DNA of 41,540 bases from JBDRGC01 sp043818215 (lineage in GTDB: Bacteria; Chloroflexota; Anaerolineae; Anaerolineales; UBA11858): positions 1 through 41,540 of the forward strand of contig JBDRGC010000270.1 of assembly GCA_043818215.1 (NCBI GenBank), written 5' to 3'. The translations under genes were made by a program, and so were the position numbers. Under the pieces are notes generated by a model, which worked only from the letters and a program-made list of their open reading frames with translations, did no database searches and was not told the DNA's origin. Positions 32,283 through 40,222 of the stretch are shown here, piece after piece; position 1 is the first letter of the stretch; every line of letters starts with the position of its first letter.

Positions 32283-32360
32283 AAGGGGACTGAATAATTA
32301 TCCCGGAACGTTCTCTGGGACGCCGAACCGAATTGCTTACTCAAAGAATGGAGGCATATT

Positions 32361-34151
32361 ATGATACATACCAGACTTCACAACTTGTACAAGTTTGGAC
32401 TGCTGCTGTCGACGATATTAGCCGCGGCCCTGTTATTGGCTGCGCTAGCCGGTAGTGCTGGCTCGCTCGCTGCTCCGGCCCGGGCCGAAGAGACGCCAGA
32501 CGTGGTCATCCAATCCCGCCCACCCGATCAGACCCTCGTCGGCGAGCGCGCCGGTTCCCTGTTCGGCTACGCCGTGGCCGGTGTAGGTGATGTGAATGGC
32601 GATGGCTACGACGATGTGCTGATCGGCGCGCCCAAGTACGATACAGGTTTGGGTGGGTCCCGGGGCAAGGTTTACCTCTATTACGGCGGACCGGACGGCC
32701 CCAATCCGACTCCGGCCTTCACCCGCTTTGGCGCGGCGGAATCCCAGTTTGGCTATGCCATCGCCGGGGCTGGTGACGTCAACCATGACGGCTATGCCGA
32801 CGTGGTGGTGGGTGCGCCTTACATGTACAACGGCTCCGATCCGGTGGGGCAGATGGCACTGTATATCGGCGGCCCGGATGGTCTCGCGTTCGATTTCGCT
32901 CATTCGGATTTCGCCGCGGTGGGTAGTTGCCTGGGCTGGGCAGTGGCCGGGCCTGGTGATCTCGACGGCGATGGCTACGACGATGTACTGGCTGGCGATA
33001 TCTGTCACGCCACCTCCACAGGCCGGGTGTTAGTCTATCACGGCAGCAGCGCCGGACTTAGCAGCCCGCCCACGACTATCCTGCCCGGACACCAGGAATA
33101 CGCCTTCTTTGGCATAGCGACGGCCGGTGCGGGCGATGTCAACGGCGACGGCCATCCGGATGTGGTGATCGGGGAGCGTGGGTACGAGGTGGGAGGCAGC
33201 ACGCGCGAAGGGCGGGCCTACGTCTATCACGGCGGCCCCGAAGGGCTGAACGTCCCGGCAGATACGATCTTCACCGGACAGCGTGACGACTCTCTGGGCT
33301 GCGCCGTGGCCGGCGGCGACCTGAACGGCGACGCATACAGCGACATACTGATAGGGGCCCATTACAGTCTTCTCTCGGGCAAGGCTTACGGTTATCGCGG
33401 CAGTAGCAGCGGCGTGCAGAGCAGCCCCGTCTTCAGCGCCACGCGCAGCAGCGGCGAGTTCGGCACGGCGGTGGCCCTGCCCGGAGATCTGACCGGCGAC
33501 GGCTACAGCGATACGGTCGTCGGCGCGTACGGGGAGGATGAATATACCGGCGCGGCGCTGCTCTACGGCGGGAGCGCAGCGGGCTTGAGCGCCACACCTG
33601 CGCTCACCCTTACCGGTGAGCATCCCAACGACCGCTTTGGCTACGCCGTGGCCCCGGCCGGCGACGTCAACGGCGACGGCTACCCTGACCTGATCATCGG
33701 CGCGCCCTACTACAGTTACAATGAGGATAACGCTGTCGGCAAGGTTTACATCTACTACGGCGGCGCACTGACCGGCCTGACTCTCCGCAAAAGCGTGACG
33801 CCGGTCTATTCCCAGCCGGGGATGCCGCTCACCTACACGATCACTTTGCGCAACAACGATGGAGACGACGCGCCCGGCCTGGCTCTGACCGACACGCTAC
33901 CGCTCGGCGTCACCTTCACCCATTGGGGCGAACATCCCGCCGGCGCCGGCGTCGCTGATGGACAACTCACCTGGCAAGGAACGCTGACGGCCAACACGGT
34001 GCTCACCTTCACCTTCGGCATCATGCACACGCTCCAATACGGCCAAGCAGCCACCAACGTGGTCAGTTATACGCAGGGGACGATCCAGGGCAGCAGTGCA
34101 GCGACGTTCTATGTCTGGCACCAAGTCTACTTGCCGTTGGTGGTGCGGTAG
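32361..34151 (+). CDS. Secreted FG-GAP (integrin-alpha-like) protein with DUF11 domain, ending YLPLVVR
   Basis: A 596-residue exported protein. A signal segment (about 12-42, ending PARAEE) precedes seven FG-GAP repeats of the form GVGDVNGDGYDDVLIGAP, the number for a complete seven-bladed propeller as in integrin alpha heads. The Ca2+-binding DxNxDGxxD loops are intact in most repeats (DLTGD and DLNGDAYSD are variants). A DUF11-like beta domain (KSVTPVYSQPGMPLTYTITL, from about 478) follows. The tail ends HQVYLPLVVR, as in the beta-helix protein. GGAGG lies about 8 nt before the ATG. Binding to a surface or polymer is likely. Confidence 0.9.
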   Translation: MIHTRLHNLYKFGLLLSTILAAALLLAALAGSAGSLAAPARAEETPDVVIQSRPPDQTLVGERAGSLFGYAVAGVGDVNGDGYDDVLIGAPKYDTGLGGSRGKVYLYYGGPDGPNPTPAFTRFGAAESQFGYAIAGAGDVNHDGYADVVVGAPYMYNGSDPVGQMALYIGGPDGLAFDFAHSDFAAVGSCLGWAVAGPGDLDGDGYDDVLAGDICHATSTGRVLVYHGSSAGLSSPPTTILPGHQEYAFFGIATAGAGDVNGDGHPDVVIGERGYEVGGSTREGRAYVYHGGPEGLNVPADTIFTGQRDDSLGCAVAGGDLNGDAYSDILIGAHYSLLSGKAYGYRGSSSGVQSSPVFSATRSSGEFGTAVALPGDLTGDGYSDTVVGAYGEDEYTGAALLYGGSAAGLSATPALTLTGEHPNDRFGYAVAPAGDVNGDGYPDLIIGAPYYSYNEDNAVGKVYIYYGGALTGLTLRKSVTPVYSQPGMPLTYTITLRNNDGDDAPGLALTDTLPLGVTFTHWGEHPAGAGVADGQLTWQGTLTANTVLTFTFGIMHTLQYGQAATNVVSYTQGTIQGSSAATFYVWHQVYLPLVVR

Positions 34152-34166
34152 TTAGTAGCAAACGCC

Positions 34167-34255
34167 GCCCAACAAGGGCTTGCACCCGACGCCGCGTGCG
34201 TGGGCGGTTTTCCCGCAGCTGCGGCGCACGGGAACTTCGCCCGCAGGTGGTGAAC
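34167..34255 (+). other. attC-like imperfect palindrome after the FG-GAP gene
   Basis: GCCCAAC at 34167-34173 is followed by AAGGGCTTGCACCCGACGCC, a loop sharing GCGTGGG and GGTTTTCCC with the element at 30498, and a right arm beginning GCGGCGCACGGG. The GTTRRRY end is not convincing here, so this copy may be decayed. It starts 16 bp after the stop codon, like the other copy. Confidence 0.4.
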
Positions 34256-34340
34256 GTCAACTTAAGAAGTTCTTGAAGCCATTGGGGATTAGCCAATACC
34301 GGCTTGCCAAAGACAGAAGTCGTGCTCTGATTGTTTGCCA

Positions 34341-34528
34341 CGGGCGCATACAGAAGTTGGGGGAGCACAGTAAAGCAACCACAGATACCCTAAAGGGCAC
34401 GATGTCACGGATTGCACGGATAAAAGGCGTTTAAAAATCAGTGACATCGTGCCCGAAGGGTAAATCCATGAAATCCGTGGTTAAATAGGTTTGGAAAGTT
34501 GCCCTCCCCCAACTTGTAAATGCGCCCG
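34341..34528. mobile_element. About 190-bp nested foldback (MITE-like) element
   Basis: Three pairs of inverted arms are nested. The outer pair is CGGGCGCAT...AAGTTGGGGGAG (34341-34365) with 34504-34528. The middle pair is AACCACAGAT (near 34377) with ATCCGTGGTT (near 34473). The inner pair is ACCCTAAAGGGCACGATG with its complement (34387-34408 and 34441-34461). No ORF is present. A solitary copy of the inner arm sequence lies at 34858-34877. It resembles a non-autonomous element, but no target duplication was recognised. Confidence 0.55.
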
Positions 34529-34753
34529 TTTGCCACTGTTTCCGAGAAAAAGAGACAAGTGATTGAGACCGAGGCCAGGACTGGATGGGTCAGGTGGTGG
34601 CTCAATGCCTGGCGGTAATGTGAGGGGGTCTATGGGTGATCATCCTGGTTATGATACAATGAGAACCAACAGGTGATGTTGTAATGGGTGTGTTTCATTT
34701 CATTTGAAAGCGCTGATTGAAGAGGGTGACATGTTTTTCGTCGCCCGTATACC

Positions 34754-34788
34754 TATCCCAAAGGGACAAGTGTGCAGGCACTGCGCAC
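34754..34788 (+). repeat. Right copy of the 35-bp direct repeat
   Basis: Matches 27410-27444 in 31 of 35 positions and in the same direction. The two copies bracket the beta-helix, lipoprotein and FG-GAP genes plus both attC-like sites. Confidence 0.7.
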
Positions 34789-34926
34789 CTGCACTGACCG
34801 CAGGTACGGTGTCGAAATCAAGCGATATTACTCGGTCAAAGCGACATTTCTTGGTTTACCCTAAAGGGCACGATGTCGATACGCCAGGACAAGTGTCGGT
34901 GAAGCAATTTCCTTCGCGCCAAGGAT

Positions 34927-34963
34927 GAGATTGCTTCAGCGGTAAAGCTGCTTCGCAATGACA
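34927..34963. repeat. Interspersed GAGATTGCTTC...GCAATGACAT palindrome
   Basis: A short REP-like element with ends GAGATTGCTTC and CTTCGCAATGACAT. It closely resembles a family of palindromes found in many genomes and is related to the element at 30669. Confidence 0.55.
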
Positions 34964-34970
34964 TTAAAAA

Positions 34971-35043
34971 GGTATCCTCTCCAAAAAGTAGGGGAGGGTT
35001 CCCAATTCGCCAAGTTCTCTCCCTGCAATATGGAGAGGATACC
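34971..35043. repeat. 73-bp element with perfect 13-bp terminal inverted repeats
   Basis: GGTATCCTCTCCA (34971-34983) and TGGAGAGGATACC (35031-35043) are exact inverted repeats. The interior has related GGGGAGGG and CTCTCCCT stretches. It ends 37 bp before the GTG of the Fe-S protein, so it lies in its leader. It may be a miniature element or a leader hairpin. Confidence 0.65.
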
Positions 35044-35079
35044 CCAATACATTATTACATCTATAACAGGAGAAATCAC

Positions 35080-36165
35080 GTGACCAAGTCCCCCCACAAA
35101 CTTCTAGCTGAACGGCTGAACGCTATTCCCAATGGATATCCTCCCACCGAAGACGGGGCAGAGCTACGCCTGTTGGAGAAAATCTTCACTCCCGAAGAAG
35201 CTGCCTTGGCAGCTCAATTGCGCTTAACCCTGGAAACGCCAGATGAAATTGCGGCCCGCATTGGCGGCCACCCGAAAGAACTGCGCCAACAACTCAAGGG
35301 CATGTCCCGCAAAGGTCTGATCCGAATCGGGCGGGGCGAACATGGTCTGGCATTCAAGCTGATGCCCTTCGTGGTCGGCATCTACGAAGAGCAACTCGGT
35401 AGGATGGACGCCGAATTGGCGCGCTTGTTCGAAGATTATTTCCAGCAAGCCTTTGGGCAGGTCCTCACGATGGAACCAGCAATCCACCGCGTGATCCCGG
35501 TAAACGAGACCATTCGCAACGATATGGAAGTCCAACCCTTCGAGAGTGCGGTTGACATCATCAATACCGCCAAAGCCTGGGGAGTACAAGATTGCATTTG
35601 CCGGGTACAGAAAAAACTTATCGGCGATCCCTGCGATCATCCCATAGACGTCTGCATGATTATCTACTCGAGGCCGGGCGTATTTGCTGGACACCCGGTA
35701 ATTCGGGAATTGACCCAAGTAGAAGCCTTATCCACGCTGCAACGCGCCGCCGAGGCCGGGTTGGTACACTCGGTGAGTAATAGCCGGGAAGGTCTCACCT
35801 ATATTTGCAACTGCTGCACCTGCTCCTGCGGGCTTTTACGCGGCATGGCCGAATTGGGCCTCTCCAACGTGGTGGCCCGCTCCGCATTTGTCAACACAGT
35901 GGATGAGGACTTATGCGCCGGTTGCGAGGTATGTATCGATGATTGCCAATTCGAGGCCCTCTCAATGGGGCCAGAGGAGACCTGCATTCAAATCAACGCG
36001 GCCCGATGCGTGGGATGCGGCGTCTGTGTTCTCGCCTGCCCCGAGGGAGCCTTGAGCCTAGTGCGCCGCCCGGAGGATGAAATTCTGCCCGTGCCCGAAA
36101 CGCATAATGATTGGCTGGCAGAGCGCGCCGCCGCCCGCGGATTGGATCTCAGCGAAATACTGTAG
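35080..36165 (+). CDS. Cys-rich 4Fe-4S ferredoxin-type protein with N-terminal HTH
   Basis: A 361-residue cytoplasmic protein. Residues 30-95 look like a winged helix (LETPDEIAARIGGHPKELRQ, then QLKGMSRKGLIRIG). The middle region has C172, C174, C185, C192 and then C243, C245, C246, C248 and C250 (YICNCCTCSCG). The C-terminal dicluster ferredoxin has C279-C282-C285-C289 and C310-C313-C316-C320, two complete 4Fe-4S motifs. The role may be redox sensing or electron transfer. No partner enzyme is named by context, although a PLP desulfhydrase gene follows 36 bp later and could be co-transcribed. AGGAG precedes the GTG start. Confidence 0.8.
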   Translation: MTKSPHKLLAERLNAIPNGYPPTEDGAELRLLEKIFTPEEAALAAQLRLTLETPDEIAARIGGHPKELRQQLKGMSRKGLIRIGRGEHGLAFKLMPFVVGIYEEQLGRMDAELARLFEDYFQQAFGQVLTMEPAIHRVIPVNETIRNDMEVQPFESAVDIINTAKAWGVQDCICRVQKKLIGDPCDHPIDVCMIIYSRPGVFAGHPVIRELTQVEALSTLQRAAEAGLVHSVSNSREGLTYICNCCTCSCGLLRGMAELGLSNVVARSAFVNTVDEDLCAGCEVCIDDCQFEALSMGPEETCIQINAARCVGCGVCVLACPEGALSLVRRPEDEILPVPETHNDWLAERAAARGLDLSEIL

Positions 36166-36188
36166 GACGATTTTCCAAATCGTCCTAC
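36162..36188. repeat. 12-bp-arm palindrome overlapping a stop codon
   Basis: GTAGGACGATTT (36162-36173) and AAATCGTCCTAC (36177-36188) form a perfect stem with a 3-nt loop. The TAG stop of the Fe-S protein lies in the left arm. It separates that gene from the next one and resembles an interspersed palindrome. Confidence 0.7.
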
Positions 36189-36201
36189 GAAGGAGTGACC
36201 G

Positions 36202-37170
36202 ATGCAAAATATACCCCGTCTGAAATTTGCCCATTTGCCCACACCTGTCGAGGAAATGCCCCGGCTAAGTGCTGCTTTGGGCGGCCCCACATTACTTGTC
36301 AAGCGCGACGATCAGACTGGGCTGGCCTTTGGCGGCAACAAGACCCGCAAGCTGGAATTTTTACTGGCTGAGGCTCAAGCCCAGGGAGCGCGCACGTTGA
36401 TAACAACCGGCGCGGGGCAATCCAATCACTGCCGGCAGACCGTTGCGGCTGCGGTGCGGCAGGGCTTCGATTGCATCCTGGTGCTGACAGGCGACCCACC
36501 CGCGGCGCCCTCCGCCAATTTGCTGCTCGATCATCTACTCGGTGCCGAGATAGTCTGGACGGCGAAGGGGGCGCGGGACGAGACTTTGCAGCGTGTCTTC
36601 GATCAGGCCCGGAGCGCGGGGCGGCGTCCGTATCTGGTTCCCTACGGCGGGTCCAGCCCGATGGGCGCGGCGGCTTATGCCTTCGCGATGCAAGAGATGC
36701 TGGAACAAGGCCTCTCTCCCGATTGGATCGTGTTCGCGTCGTCGTCGGGGGGCACACAGGCCGGGCTGATGGCCGGGGCGCGGCTCTTCGGGTTCGAGGG
36801 CAAAATCTTGGGGATCAGCGTCGATGAGCCGCGGGATGTCCTGCGGGAGCGGGTGGCTGGGATCGCTTCCGGGGTGGCTGGATGCCTCAGGGCAGCAACC
36901 ACCTTCCAATCCGGGGAGGTACTTGTCAACGCTGATTATGTCGGGGGCGGCTACGGGGTGGCGGGTCAGCCTGAAATCGAGGCTATCCAACTATTCGCAA
37001 AAAAAGAAGGCTTGCTGCTTGACCCGGTCTACACGGGACGGGCCGCCGCGGGGTTGATCGATCTCATCCGCAAGGATTTTTTCTCCCCAGACGAGACGGT
37101 GCTTTTCTGGCATACGGGCGGGACGCCAGCGTTGTTTGCGGACAAGTATCGGGAAATTCTGGTAGGCTGA
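36202..37170 (+). CDS. D-cysteine desulfhydrase-like PLP-dependent enzyme
   Basis: A 322-residue member of the ACC deaminase/D-cysteine desulfhydrase group (fold type II). The PLP-lysine motif is GGNKTRKLEFL (44-54, K47). The substrate-binding TTGAGQSNHCRQT (68-80) and the ASSSGGTQAGLMAG phosphate-binding stretch near residue 180 are typical. The enzyme likely releases H2S, pyruvate and ammonia from D-cysteine or a related amino acid. ACC deaminase cannot be excluded. GGAG lies about 9 nt before the ATG. It follows the Cys-rich Fe-S gene, which might supply or sense the released sulfide, but this is inference. Confidence 0.88.
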   Translation: MQNIPRLKFAHLPTPVEEMPRLSAALGGPTLLVKRDDQTGLAFGGNKTRKLEFLLAEAQAQGARTLITTGAGQSNHCRQTVAAAVRQGFDCILVLTGDPPAAPSANLLLDHLLGAEIVWTAKGARDETLQRVFDQARSAGRRPYLVPYGGSSPMGAAAYAFAMQEMLEQGLSPDWIVFASSSGGTQAGLMAGARLFGFEGKILGISVDEPRDVLRERVAGIASGVAGCLRAATTFQSGEVLVNADYVGGGYGVAGQPEIEAIQLFAKKEGLLLDPVYTGRAAAGLIDLIRKDFFSPDETVLFWHTGGTPALFADKYREILVG

Positions 37171-37190
37171 CAGCATGTTGCAACTAAAAT

Positions 37191-37235
37191 CCATTTGATA
37201 CACTTGACGTATCAAATGGCGAATATCAAGTGTAT
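37191..37235 (+). promoter_or_regulatory. Two overlapping, mutually exclusive hairpins before the membrane-protein gene
   Basis: Stem A pairs CCATTTGATAC (37191-37201) with GTATCAAATGG (37209-37219). Stem B pairs ATACACTTGA (37198-37207) with TCAAGTGTAT (37226-37235). They share bases 37198-37207, so only one can form at a time. Stem B ends 2 nt before the GGAGGTG ribosome site (37238-37244). This could be an attenuator or, at DNA level, a double operator. Confidence 0.5.
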
Positions 37236-37248
37236 TTGGAGGTGAATC

Positions 37249-38562
37249 ATGAAGTATCTTTCCGAAATCCAATCTGTTTCGAATGATCCGCAGGCTCTCG
37301 AAAATCTCTACCAAAACGCCCAACGGGAAAACGAAGTACAGGCATTTCAGTCAGCTATGCTGTCTTATTATGAGGAAATGCCCGATAACGTCCTATATGC
37401 AGCCTGGTACTACCGGTTGCAGCAAAGTCCTGCCGAGGCACGCCCAGAGTCAGAGCGGCGCGTGAATTGGGGCTTGGCTATTCCGATAGGCATCCTGACC
37501 GGGCTGATATTTTGGCTGCTTTCTGACTTTGATCTGGAATTCGTCGATTATATTCCCCATCTGATTTTTTGGTGGTCTCCGATTGCTACGCTAGGGGCAT
37601 TGATCTTTCTGGCAATCGCATCCCGCAAACGCTACCAGCGGACGATAATTTTGGGGGCGGCGTTGATTTTTGCAGCCGTTTATGTGATGCTGCTTGCGCC
37701 CGGTCAAGAGCGGGCCATGCAGCATCACTACGTAGATTTAATGGTCATTCACCTGCCGTTGCTTTCATGGATCGCCATTGGGCTTTTCGTGCTCGGTCTG
37801 AAATCTGCGGCTAAGGATCGTTTTTCGTTTTTGATCAAATCAGTGGAAGTGATGATCACTGCCGGGCTTTACCTGATGGCCGGGATGGCTTTTGCAGGTA
37901 TCACCTTCGGGATGTTTGGCGCTCTCAGTGTAGACATTCCCGAAGTATTGATGCGTTTGATTTTCGCGGGCGGGTTTGGCCTGCTGCCTGTTCTAGCCGT
38001 TGCCACCATCTACGATCCGCGCCTCCAACCCGGCGAACAGGATTTCGAGCAAGGCTTGAGCAAATTCATCCACACGATGATGCGCCTGCTGCTCCCGTTG
38101 ACTTTGCTCGTGTTGGTGATCTACATTTTTGTGATCCCCTTCAACTTCATGGAGCCTTTCGAAAATCGTGACGTGCTGATCGTCTACAACGTGATGCTGT
38201 TTGCCGTCATGGGATTGTTGTTCGGCGCGACTCCCATTCGACCGGCCGAACTTTCTCCCAGGCTGCAAACTGCACTGCGGAACGGCATCATCGCGGTGGC
38301 GATTCTGGCGGCTCTGGTCAGCGTTTACGCTCTGTCCGCAACCGTATATCGCACTCAATGGGGCATCACCATCAACCGCCTCACCATCATCGGATGGAAC
38401 ACGATCAATATCGGCATCCTGGTTGCTTTGATTGTCAAGCAATTCAGAGATGGACGAGAAAAGTGGATTGAATCGCTGCAATTGGTGTTCAGCATCGGCA
38501 CGAACGCCTACGTGGTTTGGTGCGCGTTTCTGATCATTGCCATCCCGTTATTGTTTCGGTAG
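37249..38562 (+). CDS. Multi-pass membrane protein (DUF4153-like)
   Basis: A 437-residue integral membrane protein. A soluble N-terminal part of about 70 residues (rich in NLYQNAQRENEVQAFQ) precedes about eleven hydrophobic segments, e.g. VNWGLAIPIGILTGLIFWLL (about 73-92), LIFWWSPIATLGALIFLAIA (about 106-125) and FAVMGLLFGATPI near 325. The overall pattern and the AVATIYDPRLQPGEQDFEQG loop resemble DUF4153 family proteins, which have no known function. The assignment is moderate. GGAGGTG lies 5 nt before the ATG, and the dual hairpins just upstream suggest controlled translation or transcription. Confidence 0.6.
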   Translation: MKYLSEIQSVSNDPQALENLYQNAQRENEVQAFQSAMLSYYEEMPDNVLYAAWYYRLQQSPAEARPESERRVNWGLAIPIGILTGLIFWLLSDFDLEFVDYIPHLIFWWSPIATLGALIFLAIASRKRYQRTIILGAALIFAAVYVMLLAPGQERAMQHHYVDLMVIHLPLLSWIAIGLFVLGLKSAAKDRFSFLIKSVEVMITAGLYLMAGMAFAGITFGMFGALSVDIPEVLMRLIFAGGFGLLPVLAVATIYDPRLQPGEQDFEQGLSKFIHTMMRLLLPLTLLVLVIYIFVIPFNFMEPFENRDVLIVYNVMLFAVMGLLFGATPIRPAELSPRLQTALRNGIIAVAILAALVSVYALSATVYRTQWGITINRLTIIGWNTINIGILVALIVKQFRDGREKWIESLQLVFSIGTNAYVVWCAFLIIAIPLLFR

Positions 38563-38631
38563 GCAGGTGGAGGTAGACAAAGAAGACAGGGTAAACAGGT
38601 AGAAGCCTGACTGCGGCACGTTTCCAGCTTG

Positions 38632-38760
38632 TCAGATTACACCCTTATCGAGTAGAATCTCTCGGCTCAATTCCAACCCAATGAGATGTACTCTTCCATT
38701 GGTGATGTCTGCGAAATCTTTCAGATAGAAGTTCACCTTATGTTCAGCGCTCGGATTAGC
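38632..38760 (-). pseudogene. Gene remnant of unknown family
   Basis: On the minus strand an open stretch of 42 codons ends in TGA at 38632. It reads about ANPSAEHKVNFYLKDFADIT then NGRVHLIGLELSREILLDKG. The sequence looks like real protein, but a stop codon lies directly upstream and no start or ribosome site was found. It resembles the C-terminal end of a former gene. Its family is not recognised, and chance is possible. Confidence 0.25.
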
Positions 38761-38767
38761 TCAACCC

Positions 38768-38801
38768 AGGATTATGTGGACGGATAACGCCGCATAATCC
38801 T
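38768..38801. repeat. AGGATTATG hairpin in the 38.6-38.9 kb spacer
   Basis: AGGATTATG (38768-38776) and CATAATCCT (38793-38801) are perfect inverted arms around a 16-nt loop. The rest of 38563-38916 holds a short GTAAACAGG-type piece near 38589, a remnant ORF and nothing else recognised. Confidence 0.45.
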
Positions 38802-38916
38802 GAATCGTTTAACTGTGAAGTTCGTGCCGGTTGCCCATCCTCAGTAGTTGAAAGTGAATAGGGCGAACGGTGCGTCGAAGAAACATTCAAACCCATATTA
38901 AGGAGACAGAAACAAA

Positions 38917-40155
38917 ATGAAGATTCTAGTATTTGGTGGATCGGGCAAAATAGGCACTGCCGTTGCCTGGGATTTGGTCAAAGAAGATGACGTCGAGTTC
39001 GTAGGCATCGTCGGGAGGCGGGAAGCCGCCCTCGAGGATACCAAAGCCTGGATTGGCAGCCCCAAGATCAAGATTCATCCTCTCGATATCGACGACAGGG
39101 AAGCAACCATCGCGTTGATGCAGCAATACGATGTTTGCGTGAGCACCCTGCCAGACCGCAAGACAAGCTACAAATTCGTCCACGCTGGAGTCGAGGCCGG
39201 GGTGCATATTGTCGACATGCTGGAAGAATACCACCGCCGCCCAGACTTGTATGAACTCGAAGGGTTGGAACTGCCCGATGGCCTGGACCTCTACGGGTAC
39301 GGCGACTGGTTCCACGAAAAGGCCATCGAGAACAATATCACTTTTCTGGATGGGATCGGCTTCGCCCCGGGGCTTAGCAATATCACCACCGGGGAGGGCA
39401 TCCGCAAAATGGATAAAGCCGAGTCCGTCATCGCCCGCGTGGGAGGCATCCCGGAGAAAGGTGCCGCTGCCCGCCACCCCCTGCGCTATATGATTACCTG
39501 GGCCTTCGACCACGTCCTGCGGGAGTACATGGTCAAGCTGTTTGTCATCAAAAACGGCGAACAAGTCGAAGTGGACGCCACCACGGATCGGGAAAAGTTC
39601 CGCTTCAGCCAGTTTGGGATGGACGAAATGCTGGAATGCGCTGTCACCCCCGGTATGCCCAGCTTTATTTACACCCGGCCCGAACTTCAAGAATTTGCCG
39701 AAAAGACCGTCCGCTGGCCCACCCACTGGGACAGCATCGACACCTTGAAAGAATGCGGCATGCTCGACCTTGAGCCAGTGGAAATTCAAGGCGTAAAGAT
39801 TGCTCCCCGCGACTATCTGCTGGCTGTCATTGGCCCCAAACTTAAGCAACAAGATGGCGACACCGATGTCTGCGTAATGTGGTGCAACGTGGACGGTATC
39901 AAGGATGGCAAAAAGACGCGCATCAACTACTACCTGTGGGATGAAGCTGATACCGTGAACGGGATTTCATCTATGGCGAGAGTCACCGGCTTCTCGGCTG
40001 CCATCGGCGCCCTGTTCATCGGACGGGGTCTTATCACCGCCAAAGGCGTTGTGCCCCCCGAAGACTGCTTCGCCGGAGATGTGTACGAGGCTTTTATCGC
40101 GGAGCTGAAAAAGAGGAATGTTGTCGTTCTCGAGACGATGGAGATGCTGGACTGA
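38917..40155 (+). CDS. Saccharopine dehydrogenase family oxidoreductase
   Basis: A 412-residue NAD(P)-dependent protein. The Rossmann motif is GGSGKIGTAV (residues 8-17, in MKILVFGGSGKIG). Further segments such as DVCVSTLPDRKTSYKFVHAG and DGIGFAPGLSNITTGEGIRK match saccharopine-dehydrogenase/lysine-ketoglutarate-reductase-like enzymes. The family also includes carboxynorspermidine and homospermidine synthases, so the substrate is not fixed. AAGGAG lies about 11 nt before the ATG. The following ARMT1-like gene is close and may be co-transcribed, although a small palindrome at 40159 separates them. Confidence 0.82.
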   Translation: MKILVFGGSGKIGTAVAWDLVKEDDVEFVGIVGRREAALEDTKAWIGSPKIKIHPLDIDDREATIALMQQYDVCVSTLPDRKTSYKFVHAGVEAGVHIVDMLEEYHRRPDLYELEGLELPDGLDLYGYGDWFHEKAIENNITFLDGIGFAPGLSNITTGEGIRKMDKAESVIARVGGIPEKGAAARHPLRYMITWAFDHVLREYMVKLFVIKNGEQVEVDATTDREKFRFSQFGMDEMLECAVTPGMPSFIYTRPELQEFAEKTVRWPTHWDSIDTLKECGMLDLEPVEIQGVKIAPRDYLLAVIGPKLKQQDGDTDVCVMWCNVDGIKDGKKTRINYYLWDEADTVNGISSMARVTGFSAAIGALFIGRGLITAKGVVPPEDCFAGDVYEAFIAELKKRNVVVLETMEMLD

Positions 40156-40158
40156 AGA

Positions 40159-40191
40159 GTGATGCGCGAAACGTGACGCTTCACGCATCAC
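40159..40191. repeat. GTGATGCG palindrome downstream of the oxidoreductase gene
   Basis: GTGATGCG (40159-40166) pairs with CGCATCAC (40184-40191). Shorter ACGTGA/TCACGT units in between and after it continue the pattern. It may slow or stop transcription before the next gene. Confidence 0.45.
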
Positions 40192-40222
40192 GTTTCACGT
40201 TTCTGTTTTGCTATCCATATCC

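Noticed and set aside
33030..33623. Minus-strand 197-aa frame opposite the FG-GAP gene
   Set aside because: It is a shadow of the regular repeats. The plus-strand frame has signal peptide, propeller repeats and tail.
34704..34928. Plus-strand 74-aa open frame
   Set aside because: It runs across the 35-bp direct repeat and a solo foldback arm, with no homology or ribosome site.
38563..38916. Possible tRNA or small RNA gene in the spacer
   Set aside because: The AGGATTATG hairpin does not fit a cloverleaf, and no T-loop or acceptor pattern was found.
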